Shown here piece after piece: positions 9,873 through 18,210 of a stretch of DNA of 64,000 bases. Position 1 is the stretch's first letter, and each line of letters opens with the position of its first letter. The notes under the pieces are model-generated. The model did no database searches. It saw only the letters and a program-made list of their open reading frames with translations, and was not told where the DNA came from. The stretch spans positions 25,224 through 89,223 of the forward strand of contig CBDAVB010000028.1 of assembly GCA_965200795.1 (NCBI GenBank), in the 5' to 3' direction. Source of the stretch: Parashewanella sp965200795 (lineage in GTDB: Bacteria > Pseudomonadota > Gammaproteobacteria > Enterobacterales > Shewanellaceae). The position numbers and the translations under genes were made by a program.

Positions 9873-11165
9873 GAGGGCGTTCAAAATTCTGTGTCAGCCT
9901 AAATTCTAAATTTCTAATACGTTATCCAATCTGCCTTCAAAATGGATTGCAAATTGTGACAATGCTAGCCTCCAATTTTGGACTGGCATTGTCCACTTTT
10001 TAGAGGCATTCAATATGCCCGCATAAAGCAATTTTAGCAAGCTGTTTTCATTTGGAAATGCCCCTTTTGTTTTGGTGAGTTTCCTAAACTGGCGATGTAC
10101 GGCTTCAATCGCATTGGTCGTGTAAATCACTCGACGTACATATTCTGGATATTTGAAGTAAACGGACAAGTTCTCCCACTTTCTGCGCCAAGAGTCGATA
10201 ACGATTGGATACTGGCTACCCCATTTGTTTTCCAGCTCATCTAAAGCCGTTTCAGCAGCCGATTTACTTGTCGCTCTGTAAACCGGCTTTAAATCAGCCA
10301 TAAACGCCTTTTGATGCTTAGATGCCACATACTTCATTGAGTTGCGTACCTGATGAATTACGCAAAGCTGAACTTCTGTCTCCGGGTAAATGCTGGCAAT
10401 AGCTTCAGGAAAACCGTTTAACCCGTCAACACAAGCAATTAAGATATCCTTAACACCACGATTATGAAGATCGGTCAGTACCGAAAGCCAATAATTAGCA
10501 CCTTCTGACTCTGAAAGATACAGGCCAAGTAACTCTTTCTTACCTTCGAGATTAACGCCTAGAATCGTGTAAATAGCCTTACTGACATAGCGACCATTGT
10601 CTTTGACTTTATAGTGAATCGCATCCAGCCAAATAATTGGATAGACCTCGTCTAAACTGCGTTGCTGCCATTCTTTGAGCTGAGGAATAAGCTGATCGGT
10701 CACAGCCGTCAAACTGGCTTCTGAAAGCTCTAAACCATACAAATCAGCCACATGAGATTTGATATCACGATAACTCATACCCATTGAAAACATTGACAAA
10801 ATCTTACGATCAATTTCATCAGAGAGCTTAGTTTGATTTTTTTTGACAAGCTGAGGCTCAAAGTTGCCGGCTCTGTCTCTTGGCGTTTCTAACTCAAATT
10901 CGCCAACTGAAGATTTAACGGTTTTTTTACTAAAACCATTTCTTCGATTGGGCTCAAGATCTGAGTCTAAATGTTGATCAAGTTCTGCTTTAAGCGCTGC
11001 TTCTGTTAGTTGTTTGATTAAAGGGGTGAGAACACCATCCGCACCAGTTAAACCTTTACCTGATTGAAGTTGTTCTAAAGCTTTATTGAAATCGAAATTT
11101 TGAGTCATTATGTCATTCCTGTTTTTGACATTTTACCGAAATGACACAGATTTCTAAACACTACC
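9873..11165 (-). mobile_element. IS256-family element, copy 1 (1293 bp)
   Basis: The termini share CTGTGTCA preceded by related bases (GAGGGCGTTC at the left, GGTAGTGTTT at the right read inward). An 8-bp target duplication GTGCAAGT occurs at 9865-9872 and 11166-11173, the length expected for IS256. The target is the FRG gene. The transposase frame is intact. Confidence 0.95.
9906..11108 (-). CDS. IS256-family (mutator-type) transposase
   Basis: A 400-residue intact transposase of the Transposase_mut family. It begins with the typical leader and charged segment FELETPRDRAGNFEPQLVKK. The catalytic DDE core shows YPIIWLDAIHYKVKDNG, LIACVDGLNGFPEAI and the C-terminal TTNAIEAVHRQFRKLTKTKG containing the catalytic glutamate. 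The length is typical for the family. The same protein is encoded by the second, interrupted copy at 19294-21844. Confidence 0.95.
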   Translation of the reverse strand: MTQNFDFNKALEQLQSGKGLTGADGVLTPLIKQLTEAALKAELDQHLDSDLEPNRRNGFSKKTVKSSVGEFELETPRDRAGNFEPQLVKKNQTKLSDEIDRKILSMFSMGMSYRDIKSHVADLYGLELSEASLTAVTDQLIPQLKEWQQRSLDEVYPIIWLDAIHYKVKDNGRYVSKAIYTILGVNLEGKKELLGLYLSESEGANYWLSVLTDLHNRGVKDILIACVDGLNGFPEAIASIYPETEVQLCVIHQVRNSMKYVASKHQKAFMADLKPVYRATSKSAAETALDELENKWGSQYPIVIDSWRRKWENLSVYFKYPEYVRRVIYTTNAIEAVHRQFRKLTKTKGAFPNENSLLKLLYAGILNASKKWTMPVQNWRLALSQFAIHFEGRLDNVLEI

Positions 11166-11779
11166 GTGCAAGTCGGCGCAATAGAAAAAGAACTATCGTT
11201 TAGTAATGCTTGCACTCTAGCTCAACATTATGAGCTTCCGACGAATCTTATTGATTTTACTTTTGACTCAGCCATTGCATTATTCTTCGCTTGCAGTTGC
11301 AATGATGATATCGACTCAGTTGTCTTCGAAAGCGATATCTTGCACCCATCAATGTAATGAATGCACATCTAAAACACGGTGTTATTGGCTACTACAAAGA
11401 TCCAGAAAAGGCACACGCTGATGTAATTCGACAACTGACTTCAATTGAAAAAACGACTGAAATATCATTGACTACACCTAAAATCCATCCATCAATGTTA
11501 GAGCACAACGAACGCATTAAGCGTCAGTCTGGTGTATTTGTCTATAATGGAGGAGTTTTCCCTTATGATAGAGTTATGTACAACTTTTGGGATGACCCGT
11601 ATTGCTGCTCAGGTAGAACAGTTTATGTCATTAATAAAGCGTTAAAACCCATTGTAAGAAAGCATTTAGCAAGTATCGGAGTCAGTTGGGAATATCTAAT
11701 GCCCAGTGAAGAAGGGCAAAAAATTAAACAGGCTGTCGATTTAACGAAGTATAAATTAGGTATTCCTGAACGATACTAA

Positions 11780-12260
11780 AACTAAATATTGCCTTTTTTG
11801 TGTAGGTCGTTTGACCGTGTATTAGTTAAATCAACCTATTTTATCACCAACGCAGCATTGTCAAAAAAGGCAGTTCCTGCCCCAAACATGCTGGCATGTC
11901 GTGAGGTGTTTAAATTTAGATTTTCGTGTGTTGTATGGCTTTAGCCCAATTTTGTGTCAAAAGTAATTCTAAGTTTGAAGTTTGATAACAACACATTTTC
12001 CAACTTCTAGTACTCCGTCCAGTTGCATTTGTTAGCTTCAGCTCAAGGCAGAGCGTCCAGTTCAAGGTGCAGTGGCGAAGATATACTGGAGTATTTCAAG
12101 TCACTGCAACGAAGAAATGGGCGTTCTGCCTTGAGCCCGGAGGGTGATTCGTAAAGCGGCCATCTGGCTGCGTTAGATTTGATTGACGTAGAATAGCTAG
12201 TCGGTACTGAAAAACATAACTTCAAGATTTAAAATGTACGGCATCTGATTTACGCAAAAT
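11780..12260. repeat. Intergenic region with a large palindrome at 12041-12136
   Basis: The arms GCTCAAGGCAGAGCG (12041) and CGTTCTGCCTTGAGC (12122-12136) are inverted, and the inner bases (CAGTGGCGAAGATATACTGG, TTCAAGTCACTGCAACGAAG) also fold back. The result is a ~95-nt hairpin-like element without coding capacity, resembling a MITE or REP-type repeat. The remaining sequence shows no gene. Confidence 0.6.
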
Positions 12261-13605
12261 TCAGAGCCGTACCCAAAAGCAACATTTCTTATATTTCGCA
12301 TCAATTTCACTACAAAATAGCCAAAACTCACCATCTTTTTCGAGCAAAAAGAAAATGGCTAACCACTTTCTCAAGTTCCAGGCACACGCAGCCATTAGAA
12401 GGTTTATTGAGTCGCCAACACTGCCCTTTAACCAGTTCTTACACAGCCTAAAATCACTCTTCAAATGCCCGATTACTGGTTCAATTGTTGCCCGTTTTTT
12501 ACAGAGTTCACTTTTGCGTTTTCTCTTTGCTTGCGAGTCCCGTTTTAATGGCCGACTAGGGATAACAACTTCTTGGTCAACATACTGCTTACACCCTTTA
12601 TAGCCTTTATCTACAACGGCTGTAGTGATTTTACTCTTTCGGTGTTTATGGGCATGGTCAAGTGCAGGTCTAAGCAATTTTGAGTCGTGTTCATGCTCGT
12701 CATGACTGGGTTACACCAATGATTAATTGACTCTGCTCTGTGAGCACGACAGAAGCCTTTTTACCATACTCGTATGGCTTATGGTCTTTGCCTTTCCCTA
12801 CGCAGTAAACATCGGGTTCATGAAGGCTGTAAATCTTGTTCTTGTCTTTACGTTGCTGTGTAATGGCTTTTTCATAATTGGAAAAATTCTCTTTTTGTAA
12901 ATCAAGGACATCTTGTGGAAGTTTGCGTTGCAGCTCCCTTAAAAGCTTACCTGCGATAACACGCAACCTTTTTAACGCTCTTCTGGCTTTGCTTCGATTT
13001 TTGGCATGTCTAAAGCTGCGACAGTCAATGCGTAGCTGTTTGACTTCTTTGACATAAGTACGTCTTTGCTTGATCCCAAATACTTTGGCAAGTTTATTGA
13101 GTCGGTTAACCACCTTGATGGCAAGTTTGCTATCTGTCGGATAAGTAATGGCTTTTTCTTGGACGGTTGTATCAACGTACACGGTGTCATCTTCAGCTTT
13201 GTCACCGTGTAAAGCCACAGATAATGCAAAGATTTTTTCACAGCCTTTTTCACCGATGCGCTTACGAAAAACACTGAGTTCACTGGCATCACAAGGGCGT
13301 GCTGTTTGAAACTCTGTCTCACCACAAAACACTTGAAAATACACGTTCATCAGCCACTCATCGACCAAGGCTTCATCGCTGAGTTTGTAAAGTTGCTTGA
13401 GTATTAGCAAACCGCACATCAACCGAATTGGCTTCGCTTTACGGCCTGATTTTTTGTATAACGGCTTGAACTCTTCTTCCAACGCTCGCCAATCAAAGGC
13501 ATTAGCTAAAATGAGTAAAGGGTGAGTTTGCAGAAGTTGGTCTGTGATATTAAACAGACTGTCATGAGGTAAATTTGACGGGCTTTCTTTGAGCATTTTT
13601 AGCAC
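12261..13605 (-). pseudogene. IS5-family transposase split by a frameshift
   Basis: The N-terminal 301 residues (12700-13605) have the DUF772-type start and a DDE segment with DDTVYVDTTVQEKAI. The C-terminal 138 residues (12261-12677) contain AVVDKGYKGCKQYVDQEV and RATIEPVIGHLKSDFRLCKN, the end of the IS5 DDE core. Reading through ~12706 in the other frame supplies the missing HDEHEHDSKLLRPAL, so a single-base frameshift separates the halves. IS5 relatives sometimes use frameshifting, so a functional gene is not excluded. Terminal repeats were not resolved. Confidence 0.85.
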
Positions 13606-13723
13606 CCAAAACGACCAGAAACCATAGGTTAACTATATCATTTCTGGTCGAAATTGAATGTATCAAATAGCTATATTTTATTAGCGATCAGAATGTTAGA
13701 TGTTTTTCATGGCCTACTAGTTA

Positions 13724-13760
13724 CGTCGGTACGAGAGGATTCGAACCTCCGACTCCTGAC
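13724..13760 (-). other. 3' fragment of a tRNA gene (tRNA-Pro-like), possible attachment site
   Basis: On the minus strand GTCGGAGGTTCGAATCCTCT is a T-arm with the invariant GGTTCGAATCC, followed by acceptor-side bases GTACCGAC. Proteobacterial proline tRNAs end almost identically. Upstream on the same strand no D-arm or normal anticodon arm is found, so only the 3' third is present. Such fragments mark island integration at tRNA 3' ends. It lies just before the integron cassettes. Confidence 0.6.
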
Positions 13761-13896
13761 ATTTTGGACAGGTCGCAAATCTTTTAGATATTTATTCATC
13801 AGTGAAAAATTATGAGCTTTTGCCTGTCAGAGACTTCATGGAAGAACAGTTAACAAAAAGTAATCAACTCTGATCCAATACAAGTAAGATTTTTTT

Positions 13897-13912
13897 AGTT
13901 GTTATACTATAG
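13897..13912 (+). promoter_or_regulatory. Candidate extended -10 promoter upstream of the cassette array
   Basis: The -10 hexamer TATACT at 13903-13908 is preceded by TGT (extended -10). There is no convincing -35. It points toward kwaA, whose cassette lacks an obvious promoter of its own. It is the best candidate I see for array expression, but is unproven. Confidence 0.35.
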
Positions 13913-14227
13913 CCCCGTAACTGAATTTCTACTCTTACCGATTCCAAGATAGGACTTTTATTAGGCATAGCGTAATTCCGTTTGCATATCTGTCTTTTTA
14001 TACAGTATGATCACCTTAATTTAAAAATCAAGCGTGTTTTTGCAATTGTTCATTCTCATTTTCGCATAGCCTGAATATATAACTAATTGATTTATAAGCG
14101 CTTGACTTTTTAAGTGTTGAGATATTGAGAATGCTGAACAGGATAAATGCGAATTCTCGTTTTGTCTATCCCTAAAAAGTGGGATAGGATAGCTTTTATT
14201 AATAAAAACATGGGATTGCGTTGAAAA

Positions 14228-14281
14228 CTTTAACAAGTAAAGCTTGGAAAAATGCGAATGCGTAGTATTAAAATGTTAAAA
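14228..14281 (+). other. Degenerate attC or attI site at the left end of the array
   Basis: A CTTTAACAAG box at 14228 and GTTAAAA at 14275-14281 are 54 bp apart, the same size as the attC sites downstream. The inner arms do not pair well. GTTAAAATTC at 14275 is complementary to GAATTTTAAC at the end of the kwaAB cassette, so the recombination point G/TT of the first visible cassette is at 14275/14276. Whether this site is attI or a decayed attC cannot be decided by eye. Confidence 0.5.
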
Positions 14282-14333
14282 TTCTTCTCATCATCGAGTT
14301 ATCCGAACAAACAGTTTCCAAGTCGAGGAAAAA

Positions 14334-14966
14334 ATGAATAGAAGGAGTATTACAACTTTAATACCATCGATCGCAATTTTTATTAGCGGTTACACTCCCT
14401 TATTTTTCATAATGATCATTAAAAACATAAAGGAATTTAAATGGTATGAGTTTGTTTTCCCATCACCAATACTAAGCTATACAAGCCTGAAGCTTCCATA
14501 TTGGGTAGTCTTAAACAATCCAATGGTTGTGGTGTTTTTAATAACTGTATCTATTTTGAGTTTACTTCTCTTGAGGTATGTTCTAAAAAACATTTCTGAA
14601 AATCCTTTTGAAATCAAAATAGTTAAAGCAAAAAGTCGTTCGAGTGAAGTCGTTAACTATACGATCCCATATATGATTTCATTTGTAGCCTTTGACTTAG
14701 GTAAATGGCAGGACATCACTTCATTGATTCTATTCTTAAGTGTTTTATGTTTGTTATCAATAAGAAGTCAAAGCATTTTTATAAATCCGATATTGGCAGC
14801 TGCGGGATATGGACTTTATGACTGTAATTACATTGAAGGAAATAAAAGCAAAGAATGTGTAATGTTATCTAAAACCGACTTACTAGAAGACTCTACTGAA
14901 ACATACAAAAAGCTAAACAATTACATGGGTATAATTTCTCAACAAGGATCAAGAAATGCAGAGTAG
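14334..14966 (+). CDS. kwaA: Kiwa anti-phage system membrane protein KwaA
   Basis: A 210-residue protein with about four hydrophobic segments (around residues 8-28, 63-84, 108-146 and 149-160) and a soluble tail. Size, topology and position directly before a KwaB-type gene match KwaA of the Kiwa system, which is thought to sense infection at the inner membrane. Characteristic stretches are NYTIPYMISFVAFDLGKW and NPILAAAGYGLYDCNYI. A GAGGAAAAA ribosome binding site precedes the ATG. The gene overlaps kwaB by 11 nt, indicating translational coupling. Both genes lie in one integron cassette that starts at 14276. Confidence 0.82.
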   Translation: MNRRSITTLIPSIAIFISGYTPLFFIMIIKNIKEFKWYEFVFPSPILSYTSLKLPYWVVLNNPMVVVFLITVSILSLLLLRYVLKNISENPFEIKIVKAKSRSSEVVNYTIPYMISFVAFDLGKWQDITSLILFLSVLCLLSIRSQSIFINPILAAAGYGLYDCNYIEGNKSKECVMLSKTDLLEDSTETYKKLNNYMGIISQQGSRNAE

Positions 14967-15924
14967 GCTACAAATTCTAAATGAAATTAAAGATAAAGAA
15001 TTTGAAAACTTTACAAACCGATTATGGGTAATCAAAAAAAGTTCCCGTAACGGAAATAATACTTACAGGGCACTATCTGCTGCAATCGAAGGCTTGAATT
15101 CAGATTTCAATGCAGCACTAAAGAAATTCTTTTGCGGATCTGGTGATGTTTCAGAACCAATTAGAAACCTTTCGGAATACTCCGCACTGACTGTTGATAC
15201 CGATGAAGACAGAGCATTAGTCCATTCCATTGGAGATACTGATTTTGGCAACATTATCGAAAAAATCGGTCAAGGTGCAGACAATGACCCAACGCAAACA
15301 ATTGGAGACTTCAACAATGCTTGGGCTCTTGTTGTCGAGTTTCAGGAAGGCCAAAATAAATTATTTGCTTTCTCAAAGGTTAAAGGTGGCTGGAATCTAA
15401 GGCGGAGGACAACCGCAAAGAATTGGGTATTCAGTGAGGGTCACTTCAAAAAAATTGAGGCTGATAACATTTTCTCTTTCAGAGATTACTTTGATTTTGT
15501 TGCATTTGGAAATGATGTCTTTATACGAGACAAAGCAAATTATGAATTAGGTCTCAATATACGAGAAGGTCTTGAGGCTAAAAGAGACGTTCTAGTTGAT
15601 GCACTATCTGAACATGGAATCATAACTTCAGTTGATGACCTAAAAGTGGCAATAGGTACAAATAAAACGTTGCTACGACGCTTAGTTGCTGCCGAAGAAA
15701 CAAGGTACTACGAGGATCAAGAATTCATTGAGGATATGAAAGGCGTAGTTGATGAGCATGGTTGGCAACTAAACGTTGACGATGATGGCAAGTTTATTAT
15801 TGACGAGAACAATATTGATCTTTTCTTGAAGTTAATAAACGATAAGCGTTTTATATCACTCATCAAAAAACAGATGGTTGACGCTGATGCAGTCGAGTTA
15901 GTAGAAGCTGCCACTGCGGAGTAA
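14956..15924 (+). CDS. kwaB: Kiwa anti-phage system effector KwaB (DUF4868)
   Basis: A 322-residue soluble protein of the DUF4868 family. Recognisable family stretches are FNNAWALVVEFQEGQNKLFA, the following FSKVKGGW, and FSFRDYFDFVAFGNDVFIRD with FE-like NYELGLNI. KwaB is the DNA-binding partner of KwaA; together they block phage replication late in infection. The start overlaps kwaA by 11 nt. The stop TAA at 15922-15924 lies 5 bp before the attC site, so the cassette is tightly packed. Assignment rests on family memory plus the gene pair. Confidence 0.85.
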   Translation: MQSRLQILNEIKDKEFENFTNRLWVIKKSSRNGNNTYRALSAAIEGLNSDFNAALKKFFCGSGDVSEPIRNLSEYSALTVDTDEDRALVHSIGDTDFGNIIEKIGQGADNDPTQTIGDFNNAWALVVEFQEGQNKLFAFSKVKGGWNLRRRTTAKNWVFSEGHFKKIEADNIFSFRDYFDFVAFGNDVFIRDKANYELGLNIREGLEAKRDVLVDALSEHGIITSVDDLKVAIGTNKTLLRRLVAAEETRYYEDQEFIEDMKGVVDEHGWQLNVDDDGKFIIDENNIDLFLKLINDKRFISLIKKQMVDADAVELVEAATAE

Positions 15925-15929
15925 ACGAA

Positions 15930-15984
15930 TTTTAACAAGTAAATCCAGGTGACGCCTACGGCGCACCTGATTTAGGCGTTAAAC
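15930..15984 (+). repeat. attC site 1 (end of kwaAB cassette)
   Basis: Boxes TTTTAAC (15930) and GTTAAAC (15978) enclose inverted arms AAATCCAGGTG / CACCTGATTT around an inner GCGCC-type stem (GACGCC / GGCGC), 55 bp in all. This is the standard single-strand-folding integron recombination site. Confidence 0.93.
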
Positions 15985-16002
15985 GTACCATCAAATATCC
16001 GG

Positions 16003-16008
16003 TATAAT
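16003..16008 (+). promoter_or_regulatory. Cassette-borne -10 box upstream of the TIR gene
   Basis: A consensus TATAAT lies 37 bp before the start codon and within the cassette itself. A weak TTAAAC at ~15979, overlapping the attC box, could serve as -35. It suggests that the TIR cassette carries its own promoter and need not depend on a distant Pc. Confidence 0.45.
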
Positions 16009-16044
16009 CGCTAGAATTTAGCATTTGGAACATATTCAACCGCA

Positions 16045-16875
16045 ATGTCTCTTGAGTTTTTAAAAAACGATCTTGATAAGGTCAATTACCTGAGTAATCT
16101 TCTGATAGATAGTGCTACGGGAGGTCATGGGGATGAAAACGAATTCATGCAGCTTCGACACGAACTGTTGAAGAACCCTGTATTAGCACCAATGTTGCCA
16201 GACTGGCTTAGGCTACATCGAAACCTTGGTTCTTTCTGGGGATTTATAAAAAATAAATATGGTACGTATGCAGAGAGAAGGACATACCTATCAGAACAAT
16301 TTTCAGAGGTATGCAACTATCTGGAATTTGGCGAAAGCATTATGCCAAATCCGGCACTGCCACAGTCTCAAATAGTTCAGCAGCCTGTGAAGCTTCCTAC
16401 ACAGAACAATATATTCAATAAACCGGTAAAGAAAAATAAAGTTTTCATTGTTCATGGCCGTGATAACGAGGCAAAGCAGGAAGCCGCGAGATTCATCGAA
16501 AGCGTTGGATTAACTCCAATTATTCTTCATGAACAGGCAAGTAGCGGTAAGACCATTATAGAAAAAATTGAGCACTACTCTGAAGAAGCTGGGTATGCCA
16601 TCGTACTCTATACCGCCTGCGATCATGGCCGTGGCATCCATGAAACAAAAGCCCACCCAAGACAACGAGCACGACAGAATGTTGTGTTCGAGCACGGTTA
16701 CCTTATGGCAAAGCTCGGAAGAGAAAATGTCTGTGCTCTCGTAAAAGGTGATATTGAAACGCCTAACGATATTAGTGGTGTAGTTTATGTGACTCTTGAC
16801 ACTGCCGGGGCTTGGAAAACTGAAATAGCAAAAGAACTCAAAGTTAGTGGCTATACGTTAAAACAATTCTTCTAA
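16045..16875 (+). CDS. TIR-like (Cap12/Pycsar-type) effector with abortive-infection N-terminal module
   Basis: A 276-residue two-domain protein. Residues ~133-270 form the PF10137 TIR-like domain: KVFIVHGRDNEAKQEAARFI, SSGKTIIEKIE with the likely catalytic glutamate near residue 173, YAIVLYTACDHGRG, RARQNVVFEHGYLMAKLG. Related domains degrade NAD+ in CBASS and Pycsar. Residues ~1-100 (RHELLKNPVLAPMLPDWLRL, FWGFIKNKYGTYAERR) resemble an N-terminal module recurring in abortive-infection proteins. No cyclase gene lies nearby, so it is probably a stand-alone effector. It fills its own integron cassette. Confidence 0.82.
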   Translation: MSLEFLKNDLDKVNYLSNLLIDSATGGHGDENEFMQLRHELLKNPVLAPMLPDWLRLHRNLGSFWGFIKNKYGTYAERRTYLSEQFSEVCNYLEFGESIMPNPALPQSQIVQQPVKLPTQNNIFNKPVKKNKVFIVHGRDNEAKQEAARFIESVGLTPIILHEQASSGKTIIEKIEHYSEEAGYAIVLYTACDHGRGIHETKAHPRQRARQNVVFEHGYLMAKLGRENVCALVKGDIETPNDISGVVYVTLDTAGAWKTEIAKELKVSGYTLKQFF

Positions 16876-16890
16876 AGTTGTGCAAGGTAC

Positions 16891-16945
16891 GTTTAACAAG
16901 TAAATCCAGGTGACGCCGGAGGCGCACCTGATTTAGGCGTTAGCT
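16891..16945 (+). repeat. attC site 2 (end of TIR cassette)
   Basis: Boxes GTTTAAC (16891) and GTTAGCT (16939) flank arms AAATCCAGGTG / CACCTGATTT, 55 bp. The outer sequence GTACGTTTAAC is the exact complement of the cassette's first bases at 15978, confirming the cassette boundaries. Confidence 0.95.
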
Positions 16946-17037
16946 GCAATGTGCAAAAAATCAGCTATCAATCAGCTAAAAAATCTGAGCTTAAGAGAAC
17001 TGATCAGAGAAGTAATTCATCAAAAAGGGTAGAAAAA

Positions 17038-17409
17038 ATGTCCGAAGAAAACTTTACAGCAAGTGTTCAATATGATGATTTCACAGGTACAGTTGCAGCT
17101 GATAATGCCGATCAAGGAAGCCTTTCTTCATGGCTAAGAGATGAAGAATTAACAGAAGAAAATGAGTTTCTCATTGGTGTTGAAATGTACAGCGGTGACT
17201 CTTTTTTAGAGGATGAAAATTCAGCTTGGGTTGGCCTGTTACTACAAAATAGTGATGATAACACCATCAGAAAGATCAGAGTGGATATGTCTCTTGAAGA
17301 TTTCTTTTCATTTTTCAAAAGATTTGAAATCAAAATATCACGTGATGGTCAGCTAACCGATGAAGAAATTATAGTTGAAGAAATATTAGAGTTAAGCGAA
17401 TCGGATTAA
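17038..17409 (+). CDS. Very acidic 123-residue cassette protein, unknown
   Basis: The ATG at 17038 is preferred because AAAAGGG lies upstream; an in-frame ATG at 16951 would start almost on the attC box and add a basic, low-complexity leader. The product is rich in Asp and Glu throughout (e.g. RDEELTEENEF, TDEEIIVEEILELSESD) with interspersed aromatics (WVGLLLQN, FFSFFKRFEIKI), giving a strongly negative charge. I do not recognise the family. Such composition would fit a DNA mimic or an immunity protein, but that is speculation. Confidence 0.6.
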   Translation: MSEENFTASVQYDDFTGTVAADNADQGSLSSWLRDEELTEENEFLIGVEMYSGDSFLEDENSAWVGLLLQNSDDNTIRKIRVDMSLEDFFSFFKRFEIKISRDGQLTDEEIIVEEILELSESD

Positions 17410-17436
17410 TCGCTAAATATGTATTCATAGAAATGC

Positions 17437-17491
17437 AGCTAACAAAAAAATCCAGGTGACGCCTACGGCGCACCTGATTTTGGCGTTAGCT
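17437..17491 (+). repeat. attC site 3
   Basis: Boxes AGCTAAC (17437) and GTTAGCT (17485) with arms AAATCCAGGTG / CACCTGATTTT, 55 bp. The left box complements the start of this cassette (GTTAGCTGCA at 16939). Confidence 0.94.
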
Positions 17492-17502
17492 GCTATACAA
17501 AT

Positions 17503-18204
17503 ATGTTTGTACATTACACTAAAAAAATAGATGTTTTTTTGAAGATTCTTTCTAGTGGTTTATTTATAAATCAATGTGAGAGAAAAATTATCAGAGAACT
17601 TACCAATAGAGATGAGTTTCAAAGACATGAACCTCAATTCTTCGGTATGACTTGTGTGAGAAAGGAAGGTTTTTTTGGCTCAAGAAAACATGCCAAGGAA
17701 TTTGGTGAAATCGGTATTGTTTTTAGTGATGAATGGGTATTCTCAAATGGGTTTAAATCGGTAGAATATGTTGGTGATGTAGAGCTAGAAAACATAAAAC
17801 CAGAATTTATTGAAGCTATTACAGAAGTGGATGAATACTGTGAAAAGAACCAAGTTGATGGCTTCCATAAAATGGCTTACACAAACAAAGCAATGGCATC
17901 ATGGCTTGGTTTAAAAAAATATCATGAGTTCTTAGTTCGTTATGAGTATATGGAGCCAATAAATAATAAATATCAGTGTGAATGGAGATATGTTCAGCCA
18001 TTACCACTATACAACTCAAGACCAACAGAAGAACTTGTTCAAGCTGTACAGAAGCCGGGTTGGAGCCAACAGTTAAGGTGTCTAAAATTTTCAGAAAATG
18101 ACATAACAGCTTTTGTGGTACCACTATTACAAGTCAGGAATTTTAAGAAACTTCTTCCTGATGAATTTAAAAAAGTACCTGTAATGAGTAAACTGAACAT
18201 TTAA
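17503..18204 (+). CDS. AbiGi-like (abortive infection antitoxin family) protein
   Basis: A 233-residue soluble protein. The opening MFVHYTKKIDVFLKILSSGL and the later FGEIGIVFSDEWVFSNGFKS match the pattern of AbiGi/DUF2971-like proteins: a His-Tyr-Thr start, then a G-I-V/G-L-S-x-E-W block. AbiGi proteins are described as the antitoxin half of AbiG-type abortive-infection pairs, but no AbiGii-like toxin is present here. The start codon is only 12 nt after the attC box, with no clear ribosome binding site. Family call is moderate. Confidence 0.55.
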   Translation: MFVHYTKKIDVFLKILSSGLFINQCERKIIRELTNRDEFQRHEPQFFGMTCVRKEGFFGSRKHAKEFGEIGIVFSDEWVFSNGFKSVEYVGDVELENIKPEFIEAITEVDEYCEKNQVDGFHKMAYTNKAMASWLGLKKYHEFLVRYEYMEPINNKYQCEWRYVQPLPLYNSRPTEELVQAVQKPGWSQQLRCLKFSENDITAFVVPLLQVRNFKKLLPDEFKKVPVMSKLNI

Positions 18205-18210
18205 CAGCGC

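Larger units (their letters stand above)
9559..11779 (+). pseudogene. FRG-domain protein gene split by IS256 and frameshifted
   Basis: The FRG domain is recognised from FVYRGMNNSQF in the first part (9559-9872) and LAQHYELPTNLIDFTFDSAI plus ALFFACS after the insertion. Removing the IS256-type element and one 8-bp duplication restores continuous reading across Gln-Leu-Val-Gln-Val-Gly-Ala. A further frameshift near 11320 separates the central part from the C-terminal frame that runs to 11779. FRG proteins are common in phage-defence islands but the molecular role of most is unknown. Here the gene is disrupted by both lesions. Confidence 0.82.

Noticed and set aside
12043..12225. 60-codon minus-strand ORF within the palindrome region
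   Set aside because: It is a by-product of the inverted repeat and has no homologous character or start signal.
13724..13800. Complete tRNA gene
   Set aside because: Only the T-arm and acceptor 3' side are recognisable; no D-arm and no standard 7-nt anticodon loop could be built.
14021..14236. 71-codon minus-strand ORF upstream of kwaA as an integrase remnant
   Set aside because: Its translation has no tyrosine-recombinase motif and looks like random AT-rich sequence.
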